Origin: JBHGAV01 sp041946685
GTDB taxonomy: Bacteria; Acidobacteriota; Terriglobia; Bryobacterales; Bryobacteraceae
Direction of reading: 5' to 3'
Length of the DNA stretch: 64,000 nt
Assembly: GCA_041946685.1 (NCBI GenBank)
Contig: JBHGAV010000013.1
Span: 11,999-75,998 of the forward strand
In this document: in pieces, positions 1 through 8,116 of the stretch
Numbering within the stretch: the stretch's first letter is position 1
How the letters are laid out: each line of letters opens with the position of its first letter
Made by a program: the position numbers and the translations under genes
Notes under the pieces: model-generated
Told to the model about the DNA's origin: nothing
Databases searched by the model: none
The model's input: the letters and a program-made list of their open reading frames with translations, nothing else

Positions 1-444
1 CAGATCCAGGCCGTTCAGCAGAGCCAGCGGGAGCTTCCCCCAGCGCTGGATCATACGGCTGAGGTAGGTGGTGCGACCGAGTTCAACCCCGGGATCAAGG
101 CCGAATGGCAGCTCGATCTGAGCATGGTCCACGGGACGGAAGCCGATCAGGTGGGTGCGCTCCACCCCGACGCTCAAGGCATCCGCCGGGAGCCCGGTGA
201 AATCGATGCCGTACCATCTCAGAACCTCGAACAGATCCAGCCTGTAGATGGCGCACAGGGAGTACAGCCGGTAGAGAGTCGGGAGCGTGCCTTTGTTCTC
301 GATGTCTGCGAGGCGACTGAGCGCGATACCGAACTCGGGGTTTTGGAGGCGCTCGGCGATGCGCAGACTGGCGTCCTCCACGTCCCGGTAGCGCAAGTTG
401 AGGCGCTCGCGGACCTGCCTTAGCCTTTGCCCTGGCTCCTCCAT
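1..444 (-). CDS. XRE-type helix-turn-helix protein, 3' part missing
   Basis: The minus-strand frame is open from an ATG at 444 to the left window edge, giving 148 residues without a stop, so the gene continues outside the window. The first 75 residues look like an XRE/Cro-type helix-turn-helix: an N-terminal RLRQVRERLNL stretch, then an ALSRLADIENKGTLPTLYRLYSL segment resembling the recognition helix region and its follower. The remaining residues (about 85-148) resemble no domain I can name. It is probably a DNA-binding regulator of unknown target. It is divergent from ubiX, and a good sigma-70 type promoter lies upstream at 533-561. Confidence 0.7.
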   Translation of the reverse strand, partial: MEEPGQRLRQVRERLNLRYRDVEDASLRIAERLQNPEFGIALSRLADIENKGTLPTLYRLYSLCAIYRLDLFEVLRWYGIDFTGLPADALSVGVERTHLIGFRPVDHAQIELPFGLDPGVELGRTTYLSRMIQRWGKLPLALLNGLDL

Positions 445-532
445 GGTATGATCCTGAGACGGCACAAACGTTACCAGCGCGGGAACCCGCAGTCGCCGGC
501 TCGCCACAATTCGCTGTGAGGGACGCAGGGCA

Positions 533-561
533 ATTATACCGGGTGCGCGCGCAGACGACAA
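533..561 (-). promoter_or_regulatory. Predicted sigma-70 promoter for the XRE-type gene
   Basis: On the minus strand, TTGTCG (561-556) is followed after 17 bases by a perfect TATAAT (538-533). This would start transcription near 526 and leave a leader of about 80 bases before the ATG at 444. It is a sequence match only. Confidence 0.5.
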
Positions 562-587
562 GGCGTTTTTTCGATTTCTGTTCTGAG

Positions 588-608
588 TTCGGAACAATCG
601 GGTCCGAA
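588..608. promoter_or_regulatory. Inverted repeat just upstream of ubiX
   Basis: TTCGGAAC (588-595) and GGTCCGAA (601-608) form 8-base arms with one mismatch around a 5-base spacer, ending 17 bases before the ubiX GTG. It could be an operator, for example for the divergent XRE-type regulator, or a small hairpin in the ubiX leader. No binding data can be read from the sequence. Confidence 0.35.
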
Positions 609-625
609 TTGAGGTAATTGGCCAC

Positions 626-1213
626 GTGCGAGTCATTGTCGGCATCTCGGGCGCCAGCGGTTCCATCTACGGGTTACGGTTACTGGAGAGACTGCGTGAG
701 CAGCCGGCAGTCGAGATTCACCTGATCCTCAGCCGGCTGGGAGAGAAAACGTTGTACCTCGAAACGGGCAAGCGGGCCGCCGATTTGAAAGCCCTGGCTC
801 ATCATTGGCATCCTATTGAAGATGTAGGGGCTTCGATCGCCAGCGGCTCTTTTCTGACCGACGCCATGGTGATCGCGCCGTGCAGCATACACACCATGTC
901 GGCGATCGCCACGGGCATCACCGGCAACCTGATGACACGCGCCGCCGACGTGATGCTCAAGGAGCGGCGCAAGCTTGTCCTCATGGTCCGGGAGTCGCCG
1001 CTGCATCTGGGCCACCTGCGGAACATGGCGGCGCTGGCCGAGATGGGAGCCATTATCGCTCCTCCGGTGCCGAGTTTTTACCATCGTCCGAAGGCTGTTC
1101 TGGAAATAGTGGATCAGAGCGTCGACAGGGTTCTAGACCTACTGGGAACACCATGCCAACAGGCTCGGCGCTGGGAGGGACAGAGAAGACGTCATGCCGA
1201 AGAGGACTTGTGA
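626..1213 (+). CDS. ubiX: Flavin prenyltransferase UbiX
   Basis: This 195-residue protein matches the UbiX/Pad1 family, which attaches a dimethylallyl group to FMN to make the prenylated flavin cofactor of UbiD-type decarboxylases. Family signatures seen are the N-terminal GISGASGSIYGLRLLE nucleotide-binding start, the central APCSIHTMSAIATG stretch, RRKLVLMVRESPLHLGHLRN, and the PSFYHRP segment near the C-terminus. The GTG start at 626 has a GAGG at 611-614. Its 3' end overlaps pheA by 20 bases, so the two are probably cotranscribed. No ubiD partner is in the window; the client decarboxylase (ubiquinone/menaquinone or aromatic acid metabolism) must lie elsewhere. Confidence 0.93.
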   Translation: MRVIVGISGASGSIYGLRLLERLREQPAVEIHLILSRLGEKTLYLETGKRAADLKALAHHWHPIEDVGASIASGSFLTDAMVIAPCSIHTMSAIATGITGNLMTRAADVMLKERRKLVLMVRESPLHLGHLRNMAALAEMGAIIAPPVPSFYHRPKAVLEIVDQSVDRVLDLLGTPCQQARRWEGQRRRHAEEDL

Positions 1214-2045
1214 AATCGCGGCCTTCCAGGGCGAGAAGGGCGCATTCAGCCAGGAGGCCGCTCGCCGCCTGCTCGGCGACCAAGTGAGGGTGCTGCCGCG
1301 CCAGCGTTTCGAAGAGGTGTTTCAGAGTCTGGAAAGCGGTGCGGCCAGCGCGGCGGTCATCCCTATCGAAAACACCCTGGCGGGCTCGGTCCATGAAAAC
1401 TACGACCACCTGCTCCATTTCGACTTCCGCATCGTGGCCGAGACCAGCGTGCGGATCGTGCACAACCTGATCGCGCCGCCAGGTGTGCGGCTGAGCCAGG
1501 TCCGCAGGGCCTTTTCGCATCCGGTCGCGCTGAATCAGTGCCTGGATTTCTTCACGGAGAATCCCCGGATCGAGAAGGTCCCCTTTTACGACACTGCAGG
1601 GAGCGTGAAAATGATCATGGAGGAAGGGCTCACCGATGCCGCCGGGATCGCCTCGTCGCTGGCGGCGGAGATTTACGGGGCGAAGGTACTGAGGAAGTCC
1701 ATTGAGGACGACCGGCAGAACTTCACCCGGTTCTTTCTCCTGCGCCGCGCGGACTGGAAGGCAAGACGCACGCCGCCCGCTCCCAAGGGCTGGAAGACAT
1801 CGCTGGTGTTTACGACCCGGAACATCCCCGGCTCCCTGTTCCGCGCTCTGAGCGCGTTCGCGCTGCGCGATCTGAACCTGGCCAAGATCGAATCACGCCC
1901 TTTGCGCGGCAAGCCTTGGGAGTACCTGTTCTACCTGGACTTCATGGGGCACGTCGAGGACGAGCGGTCGCGCAATGCACTGGGACACCTGGCCGAGCTG
2001 GCCGATTTCCTGCGCGTGCTGGGCTGCTATCCCAGCGGCGGCTAG
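1194..2045 (+). CDS. pheA: Prephenate dehydratase (monofunctional)
   Basis: The 283-residue cytoplasmic enzyme converts prephenate to phenylpyruvate in phenylalanine synthesis. The N-terminal two thirds are a prephenate dehydratase domain: FQGEKGAFSQEAA at the start, PIENTLAGSVHENYD around residue 57, and the catalytic-site NFTRFF (TRF motif) near residue 178. The C-terminal ~80 residues are an ACT domain with the ESRP motif (near residue 231) linked to phenylalanine feedback control. There is no chorismate mutase domain, unlike the E. coli fusion. It overlaps ubiX upstream and is convergent with, and overlaps by 4 bases, the acyltransferase gene downstream. Confidence 0.95.
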   Translation: MPKRTCEIAAFQGEKGAFSQEAARRLLGDQVRVLPRQRFEEVFQSLESGAASAAVIPIENTLAGSVHENYDHLLHFDFRIVAETSVRIVHNLIAPPGVRLSQVRRAFSHPVALNQCLDFFTENPRIEKVPFYDTAGSVKMIMEEGLTDAAGIASSLAAEIYGAKVLRKSIEDDRQNFTRFFLLRRADWKARRTPPAPKGWKTSLVFTTRNIPGSLFRALSAFALRDLNLAKIESRPLRGKPWEYLFYLDFMGHVEDERSRNALGHLAELADFLRVLGCYPSGG

Positions 2046-2941
2046 TAGAGCGGCGCCGAGCCCGGGGGCCGGGTCTTCCAGCGGCGGTGGATCCACAGCC
2101 ACTGGTCGGGATGCTCCCGGATGATTTCCTCCAGCCCCTTTTGCACGCGCTGGGTGTCAGCTTGAACATCGCCGGCGATCTCCACCGGAGGGTAGAAGCG
2201 CAGGACATAGCGCTGTTCCCGCTCCGACCACAAGGCGCAACCCAGAATGACTGCGGCTCCGGTGTGAGCTGCGATGCGGGCAAGTCCTCCGTTGGAGCAA
2301 GCGGGGATACCGAAGAAGTCGACGAACACTCCGTACTCGGGGCTCGTGTTCTGGTCAATCAGGATGCCGACGGCTTGGTTGGCTGCGAGCGCCGCCAGCA
2401 TCCCCCTGGCGAAGTCCTTCTTCTCCATGAGCCGGTTTCCGGAGAGGGCCCGGCGGCGGGCCACCAGAGCATCCAGCAAAGGATTGTCGAGGGGGCGCAC
2501 GACCACGTGCATGGGACCGGTCAACAGGGCATGCGCAAACGCGCTCAGTTCCCAGTTGCCGAGGTGCCCGGTGGCGATCAGGACCCCGCGTCCCCGGCGG
2601 ATGGCCGCCTCGAAATGCTCGTATCCCTCGTAGCGAATCCACCGGCCGACGTTGTCACGACCGATTCGCGGAAGGCGCGCGAAGCTGACCAGCAGGCGTG
2701 CAATCGATTGAAACACCCCGTCCGCGATCCGGCCGCGCTCGCGAGCGGTCAGTCCTGGAAGCGCCATCTCCAGATTCCGGCGAGCCGTACGCCTCAGACG
2801 CGGGATCGCGAGGTCTAACAGCGCCACATAGCGCCGGGCGAGCCAGTCGGACAGGGATCTGGGACCGTACTCCAGCGTGAAGAGCACGAACAGGGCCGCC
2901 CAGTACTCCAGCCGGTTGCGCAAGCGGGATCGATGTCGCAA
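2042..2941 (-). CDS. LpxL/HtrB-family lipid A acyltransferase
   Basis: The 299-residue protein belongs to the lysophospholipid/lipid A acyltransferase family (LpxL/LpxM type), which adds secondary acyl chains to lipid A at the inner membrane. The catalytic HX4(D/E) motif is visible as HLGNWE near residue 130, followed by a VVRPLDNPLLD stretch and the GILIDQNTSPEYGVFVDFFGIPA segment typical of the family. An N-terminal hydrophobic helix (about residues 13-30) is the likely membrane anchor. The frame begins with TTG; no ATG is available nearby. It starts 4 bases after the mnmA stop, so the two form an operon. The exact acyl donor and acceptor position cannot be told. Confidence 0.88.
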   Translation of the reverse strand: MRHRSRLRNRLEYWAALFVLFTLEYGPRSLSDWLARRYVALLDLAIPRLRRTARRNLEMALPGLTARERGRIADGVFQSIARLLVSFARLPRIGRDNVGRWIRYEGYEHFEAAIRRGRGVLIATGHLGNWELSAFAHALLTGPMHVVVRPLDNPLLDALVARRRALSGNRLMEKKDFARGMLAALAANQAVGILIDQNTSPEYGVFVDFFGIPACSNGGLARIAAHTGAAVILGCALWSEREQRYVLRFYPPVEIAGDVQADTQRVQKGLEEIIREHPDQWLWIHRRWKTRPPGSAPLY

Positions 2942-2945
2942 GCGA

Positions 2946-4055
2946 CTATTCTATCCAGCCGCCGCCGAGGACGAGATCGCCATCGTAAAAGACGGCGGCC
3001 TGACCCGGCGTCACCGCGCGCTGCGGCTGGTCGAAGAGCACCTCGACCCGCGATCGGTCCCCCGCCGGCGAGACAGTAGCGGAGGCCGCTTCGTGCTTGT
3101 TCCTTATCTTCACGTGCGCCCGGACAGGGGCGGTCAAGTTGTCCCACGGAAACCAGTTGACTTGACTGGCGGTGAGGGATCGGCGCAGAAGCTCCTCGCT
3201 GCGCCCCACGATCACTCGCCGCCGATCGGGCTGTGTGGCGATCACGTAAAGGGGTACGCCCATTGCCACGCCCAGGCCCTTTCGCTGGCCCACGGTGAAG
3301 CGGTGTACCCCTGCATGCTCGCCGAGCACGCGCCCGTCCGTGGTCACGATCTCGCCGCGGCCCGCCGGCGGTGCGGTTCCCTGCTCCCGGAAGTAGGCGT
3401 CGATGAAGGCGTCGTAGCCGCTGTCTGGAACGAAGCAGATCTCCTGGCTCTCGCTCTTGGCGGCGACCGGCAGCCCAAGCTCCGCGGCCATGCGCCGGAC
3501 TTCGTCCTTGGTGTACTCGCCCAGAGGGAAGCTGGTCCGCGCGAGCTGCGCCTGGGTGAGGCCGAACAGGAAATACGACTGGTCCTTGGCCGGGTCCACC
3601 CCGCGCAGAAGCAGGTGGCGCCCGGTGGCGGGGTCGCGCCCGATGCGCGCGTAGTGCCCGGTGGCGATCTTCTCCGCTCCAAAGGCCGAGGCCAGCTCAA
3701 GGAACTGGTCGAACTTGATCAGATTGTTGCAGAGAGTGCACGGGATGGGAGTCCTCCCCGCCAGGTACTCCTGGACGAAGGGACGGACGACGAGCCGCTC
3801 GAAGTGCGTCTCCAGGTTGACGACGTAGTACGGGATTCCCAGTTTCTGGGCGACGTAGCGGGCGTCGTAGACGTCGTCCATCATGCAGCAGCGCCGGGAC
3901 GAGGTTCCATCGGCCGCCAGCTCCGGGAGCCGCTTCTGGTTCCAGAGCTGCATGGTGAGGCCGATGACGTCCTGGCCCCGCCGGCGCAGTAGGCCCGCCA
4001 CGGTGGAACTGTCCACACCGCCGCTCATCGCCACTGCTGTCAGATTCCCGGGCAT
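2946..4055 (-). CDS. mnmA: tRNA-specific 2-thiouridylase MnmA
   Basis: The 369-residue enzyme performs the 2-thiolation of U34 in tRNA-Lys, -Glu and -Gln, using sulfur relayed to it as a persulfide. The PP-loop ATP-binding motif SGGVDSS is at residues 11-17. The first catalytic cysteine is in PCTLCN (C106) and the second in ESQEICFVPD (about residue 205). Length is normal for the family. It is the first gene of a two-gene minus-strand run with the LpxL-type acyltransferase and is divergent from the SAM hydrolase gene. Confidence 0.96.
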   Translation of the reverse strand: MPGNLTAVAMSGGVDSSTVAGLLRRRGQDVIGLTMQLWNQKRLPELAADGTSSRRCCMMDDVYDARYVAQKLGIPYYVVNLETHFERLVVRPFVQEYLAGRTPIPCTLCNNLIKFDQFLELASAFGAEKIATGHYARIGRDPATGRHLLLRGVDPAKDQSYFLFGLTQAQLARTSFPLGEYTKDEVRRMAAELGLPVAAKSESQEICFVPDSGYDAFIDAYFREQGTAPPAGRGEIVTTDGRVLGEHAGVHRFTVGQRKGLGVAMGVPLYVIATQPDRRRVIVGRSEELLRRSLTASQVNWFPWDNLTAPVRAHVKIRNKHEAASATVSPAGDRSRVEVLFDQPQRAVTPGQAAVFYDGDLVLGGGWIE

Positions 4056-4108
4056 GGAGACACGGACTGGAAGCGCCGCGCTGGATTGTTGTATTCATTG
4101 TAGCAACC

Positions 4109-4951
4109 ATGCGCCAGCCGATCGTGACATTGACCACCGATTTCGGCCTCGCGGACCACTTCGTGGGGGCCATGAAGGGCGCGATCCTCAGCATCGAGCC
4201 GCGCGCGCGGATCGTGGATATCAGCCACCTGATCGCGCCGTATTCGGTCGCCGAGGCGGCGTTCGTGCTGTGGCAGGCATACGCCTGCTTCCCCCGGGGG
4301 ACCGTCCACGTGGCGGTTGTGGACCCGGGGGTTGGCTCCGCCCGCCGGACCCTGCTGGTGGAAGCGGCCGGGCAGTACTTCGTGGCCCCCGACAACGGCG
4401 TTCTGTCGATAATCCTGGCCCGGGAGAAGCACAAGGTCCGGGCAATCACAGCGGAGCGGTACTTCCGGCAACCGGTCAGCCGCACGTTCCACGGCAGGGA
4501 CATCTTTGCTCCGGTGGCGGGGCACCTGGCCCGCGGCGTTGCGCCCTCCAGGTTCGGACGGCTGATCTCCGATTGCGTGCGCGGGGAGTTCGCCGAGCCG
4601 GCCGCATCGGGCAGCAGCGGCTGGGAGGGCTGCGTTCTCAAAGTGGACCGCTTCGGCAACCTCATCACGAATTTTCCGTCCGCCAGGCATGAGGGCCTGA
4701 GAACCGGCGAATTTGAAATGCGCGCCGGCCGCCGGCGCATCACCAAGCACGTATCAAGTTACTCGGAGGGGCGGCGGGGCGAACTTTTCGTGATCGGCGG
4801 CAGTTCGGGCTTGCTGGAGATTGCGGTGAACCAGGGCTCGGCGGCGAGGCTTGCCGGACTGGCCGCTGGAAGCCTGGTGCAATTACGTCTCGTTCCCGCG
4901 TACACTGTAGGAAACGGGGACAAGTCGACTACCAAAGAGGAGAACCGATGA
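4109..4951 (+). CDS. SAM hydrolase (S-adenosylmethionine hydroxide adenosyltransferase, DUF62 family)
   Basis: The 280-residue protein belongs to the family that splits S-adenosylmethionine into adenosine and methionine using water/hydroxide, related to fluorinase and chlorinase. The family's Asp-Arg-His set is present: VDPGVGSARR (D72, R79) and SRTFHGRDIF (H127). The N-terminal TLTTDFGLADHFVGAMKG and the C-terminal FGNLITNF segments are also typical. No evidence points to halogenase activity. Its stop overlaps the start of the DUF2911 gene (ATGA), so it heads a plus-strand operon. Its physiological role in SAM homeostasis is not settled for this family. Confidence 0.9.
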   Translation: MRQPIVTLTTDFGLADHFVGAMKGAILSIEPRARIVDISHLIAPYSVAEAAFVLWQAYACFPRGTVHVAVVDPGVGSARRTLLVEAAGQYFVAPDNGVLSIILAREKHKVRAITAERYFRQPVSRTFHGRDIFAPVAGHLARGVAPSRFGRLISDCVRGEFAEPAASGSSGWEGCVLKVDRFGNLITNFPSARHEGLRTGEFEMRAGRRRITKHVSSYSEGRRGELFVIGGSSGLLEIAVNQGSAARLAGLAAGSLVQLRLVPAYTVGNGDKSTTKEENR

Positions 4952-5499
4952 ACAAGTCAATGCTGGCTTATGCCGTGGCGGCGATGCTGATGGCTGGCGC
5001 TGTTCAGGCGCAGCCTCCAAGAAGGGGGGGACCGCCCCTCAGCCCGCCTGCCGAGACGTCCGTAACCATCGCAGGCAAGGCGATCAGCATCAAGTACTCG
5101 GCGCCCTCGGTCAGGGGCCGCCAGATGTTCGGCGAGGGCGGGGTTATCAGCAAGGACAGGACCTATCCCGTGTGGCGCCTGGGCGCCAATTCCGCCACCG
5201 CGCTGCATACGGAAGCGGACCTGGTGATCAAGGGTCTCACCGTTCCCAAAGGCGATTACACGCTGTTCGCGCTGGTGAACGCCACGCCGTGGCAGCTCAT
5301 CGTCAACAAGCAGACCGGCCAGTGGGGCCTTAGCTACGACCAGGCGCAGGACCTGGGCCGGGTCCCGATGGACATGAGCAAGCCGTCGGCTCCGGTGGAA
5401 ACGTGCAAGATCACTCTCTCGAGCACGGGCGCCAACTCGGGCCTGCTCCAGGTCGAGTTTGAGAACGTCGTCGCCTCCGTACCTTTCACGGCTAAGTGA
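4948..5499 (+). CDS. Secreted DUF2911 protein
   Basis: The 183-residue protein has a clear signal peptide (about residues 1-22, ending AGAVQAQ), so it is exported. The mature part is a DUF2911 domain: an ISIKYSAPSVRGR stretch, YPVWRLGANSATALHTEAD, and VPKGDYTLFALV. The family is common in Acidobacteria and Bacteroidetes and has no established biochemical function. Translation is coupled to the neighbours: the ATG overlaps the SAM hydrolase stop, and its own stop overlaps the PIG-L start by one base. Confidence 0.88.
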   Translation: MNKSMLAYAVAAMLMAGAVQAQPPRRGGPPLSPPAETSVTIAGKAISIKYSAPSVRGRQMFGEGGVISKDRTYPVWRLGANSATALHTEADLVIKGLTVPKGDYTLFALVNATPWQLIVNKQTGQWGLSYDQAQDLGRVPMDMSKPSAPVETCKITLSSTGANSGLLQVEFENVVASVPFTAK

Positions 5500-7991
5500 T
5501 GCGCTCCACAATCCGCCTGGCGCGCCGCTGGGCCGGTTGCGCGCTGGTCTTGTGCCTGTTCCACGTTCCGGCCTCCGGACAGAGGAACCTGGCGGGAGCC
5601 GCACAGACCAAGCTGGCCCTGGAGCGGCTGAACGTGCTGGGGAGCCTGATGCTCTTCGGCGCCCACCCGGACGACGAAAACGCAGCCTTGCTGGCGTACG
5701 TGGCGCGGGGCCGGAAGGCGCGCGCAGCGTACCTGTCGCTAACACGCGGCGACGGAGGCCAGAACCTGATCGGTTCGGAGCAAGGCGCGCTGCTCGGCAT
5801 GCTGCGAACGCAGGAACTGCTGGCCGCGCGCCGGATTGACGGCGCCGAGCAGTATTTTACGCGCGCCGTCGATTTCGGATTCTCCAAGACCGCCGAGGAG
5901 ACGTTCGACAAGTGGGGGCATGAAACGATCCTGGCGGACGTGGTGTGGATCGTGCGCCGCTTCCGTCCGGATGTCATGGTGATCGGCGTAAGCGGCGGGC
6001 ACGGGCATCATCAGGCCTCGGCGATTCTGGCCCGGGAGGCGTTCACGGCGGCAGCCGACAAGACCCGCTTTCCGGAGCAGTTGAAGTGGGTGGAGCCGTG
6101 GCAGGCCAAACGGATCGTTTCGGCGGGCTTCGGAGCGGGGCGCGGCGGGGCCGCGGCCGCGGGCGGGATCCAGATCGACACCGGCGAGTACAACCCCCTG
6201 CTGGGCTTCTCTTACGGAGAGATCGCGGGCATGAGCCGCAGCATGCACAAGACCCAGGGCGTGGGAGCGCCCGAGCGGCGGGGCGCGGCGGTCAGCTCCA
6301 TGACCCTGGTGAGCGGCGAGCCCGCCACGGGCGACGTCTTCTCGGGGATCGACACGAGCTGGAATCGTCTCAGCGGCGGCGCCGAGGTGGGGAAGATCCT
6401 CGGCGAGGCCGCGCGCGCCTTTGACCCCGAACAACCCGATAAGACCATTCCACTGCTGCTCAAGGCGCGGCCGCTCATCGCGGCCCTCAAGGATCCGTGG
6501 GCGTCGCTGAAACTTCAAGAGCTCGACGAGGCGATCGCCCTGTGCGCCGGACTGTACCTGGACGCCTCGACGGAGCGCTACATGGTGACGCCCGGCGAGA
6601 CGCTTCAGGTGAACTTCGAGGCGACCAACCGCTCCCGCTTCCCTCTCGCCATCAAGGCCGTCAGGCTGGAGGGCTTGAACGGCGCGCCCGCGGAAGAATT
6701 CGCGCCTGCCGCGCTCGAATACAACCGCCCCGACCGCCGGTCGCTCAAGGTCACGATCCCGAAGGACGAGCCTTATTCCCAGCCGTACTGGCTGAGGAAG
6801 CAGGGCAACGGCTTCACCTACGTCGTCGAGGACCAGCAGATGGTGGGCGAGGCGGAAACCCCGCCGGTGCTGCGGGCGAAGTTCCGGATTCAGGCCGGGA
6901 GCCAGGAGATCGAGTTCACGCGCCCGGTGGTCCGGCGGTACGTGGATCGCGTCGCGGGCGAGACCACCAGACCGCTGGTGGTGGCGCCGCCCGTGGCCGT
7001 GAGCATTTCCGATCCGGTGGTGATGTTCCCGGATGCGAAGGCGAAGCCTGTTGAGGTGCTCCTGAGCGCGAATTCCAGCGGCCAGTCCGGAGAAGTCAGG
7101 CTGGAAGCTCCGCAGGGGTGGCGCGTCCAGCCCGCCTCGGCGCCGTTCAAGCTCGACGCCGAAGACGAGGAGACGGTCGTCGCCTTCCAGGTGACTCCCC
7201 CCACGGACTCCGCCACTGTGGAGATTCGCGCGGTGGCGCGCGTGGACGGGCGCGAAATCTCATCGGGCGTCCGGGTTTTCGGTTACGAAGGCATCCCCCC
7301 GCAGACGATATTCCCCGCATCGGCCGCCCGCCTGGTTCGCGCCGACGTGCGCACGCTGGCCCGGAGGATCGGCTATGTGATGGGCGCGGGAGACGAGGTG
7401 CCGCATGCGCTGGAACAGCTCGGATGCGAAGTGACGCTGCTCGGAGCCGGCGACCTGGCGCGCGGGGACCTGGCGCGCTTCGACGCGATCGTGACGGGCG
7501 TCCGAGCGTTCAACGTGCGGGCGGACCTTGCCGCCAACCAGCAGCGCCTGATGGATTACGTTGAAAAGGGCGGCACGCTGGTGGTGCAGTACATCACACC
7601 GGATCAGCGCACGCCGGTGGGGAGGTTTTCTCCTTACCCGATCCGGCTGGGCGGCTCGCGGGTGACGCTGGAGGATGCCCCCGTGGCCATACTCGACCCG
7701 AAGCATCCGCTGGTCGCCAGCCCGAACCGGATTGGAGAGGACGATTTCCGGGGGTGGGTGCAGGAGCGGGGTCTGTATTTCGCGGCCGAGTGGGACAAGC
7801 GGTACGAGACTCCCTTTGAGTCGCACGACCCGAGCGAGGCCCCTCAGCCGGGAATCACGCTCTACACCCGGTACGGGAAGGGGGCTTACGTCTTCACGGC
7901 CTTCGCCATGTTCCGGCAGTTGCCGGCCGGCGTTCCGGGAGCGTTTCGCATCTTCGCCAATCTCCTGAGCGCAGCCAAGACGGCGCCATGA
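5499..7991 (+). CDS. Secreted PIG-L (LmbE) family deacetylase with C-terminal amidotransferase-like domain
   Basis: I chose the ATG at 5499 (830 residues) over the in-frame GTG at 5496. A signal peptide spans about residues 1-28. The PIG-L de-N-acetylase domain follows, with the zinc-binding FGAHPDDE motif near residue 55 and the second metal/His region GVSGGHGHHQA near residue 170. The middle (about 330-600) is beta-rich, NEW3-like. The last ~220 residues (from QTIFPASAARL) look like a class I glutamine amidotransferase/ThuA-type fold: LVVQYITPDQRTP, then KGAYVFTAFAMFRQLP. Such proteins are predicted to deacetylate N-acetylated sugars in the periplasm; the substrate is unknown. The 3' end overlaps the next small gene by 4 bases. 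Confidence 0.87.
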   Translation: MRSTIRLARRWAGCALVLCLFHVPASGQRNLAGAAQTKLALERLNVLGSLMLFGAHPDDENAALLAYVARGRKARAAYLSLTRGDGGQNLIGSEQGALLGMLRTQELLAARRIDGAEQYFTRAVDFGFSKTAEETFDKWGHETILADVVWIVRRFRPDVMVIGVSGGHGHHQASAILAREAFTAAADKTRFPEQLKWVEPWQAKRIVSAGFGAGRGGAAAAGGIQIDTGEYNPLLGFSYGEIAGMSRSMHKTQGVGAPERRGAAVSSMTLVSGEPATGDVFSGIDTSWNRLSGGAEVGKILGEAARAFDPEQPDKTIPLLLKARPLIAALKDPWASLKLQELDEAIALCAGLYLDASTERYMVTPGETLQVNFEATNRSRFPLAIKAVRLEGLNGAPAEEFAPAALEYNRPDRRSLKVTIPKDEPYSQPYWLRKQGNGFTYVVEDQQMVGEAETPPVLRAKFRIQAGSQEIEFTRPVVRRYVDRVAGETTRPLVVAPPVAVSISDPVVMFPDAKAKPVEVLLSANSSGQSGEVRLEAPQGWRVQPASAPFKLDAEDEETVVAFQVTPPTDSATVEIRAVARVDGREISSGVRVFGYEGIPPQTIFPASAARLVRADVRTLARRIGYVMGAGDEVPHALEQLGCEVTLLGAGDLARGDLARFDAIVTGVRAFNVRADLAANQQRLMDYVEKGGTLVVQYITPDQRTPVGRFSPYPIRLGGSRVTLEDAPVAILDPKHPLVASPNRIGEDDFRGWVQERGLYFAAEWDKRYETPFESHDPSEAPQPGITLYTRYGKGAYVFTAFAMFRQLPAGVPGAFRIFANLLSAAKTAP

Positions 7992-8116
7992 CCGAAGAGC
8001 GAGAGGAAGCGCCTCCCTTTCTTGGATCCTGGCGCCGGGTTTACCTGGCGGTGTTGGGCTGGCTGGCGTTCTTGATCCTGCTGTTCTTCTGGTTCACCAG
8101 GGAGTTCACCCCTTGA
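7988..8116 (+). CDS. Small single-span membrane protein coupled to the symporter
   Basis: The 42-residue frame begins at an ATG overlapping the PIG-L stop (ATGA) and ends in a TGA that overlaps the TTG start of the symporter (TTGA at 8113-8116). It has a polar N-terminus rich in Glu and Arg, then one hydrophobic helix (about residues 18-36, VYLAVLGWLAFLILLFFWF) and a short tail. The tight overlaps on both sides make it very likely to be real and translationally coupled. A role as an accessory subunit or stability factor of the symporter is inference from position only. Confidence 0.75.
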   Translation: MTEEREEAPPFLGSWRRVYLAVLGWLAFLILLFFWFTREFTP

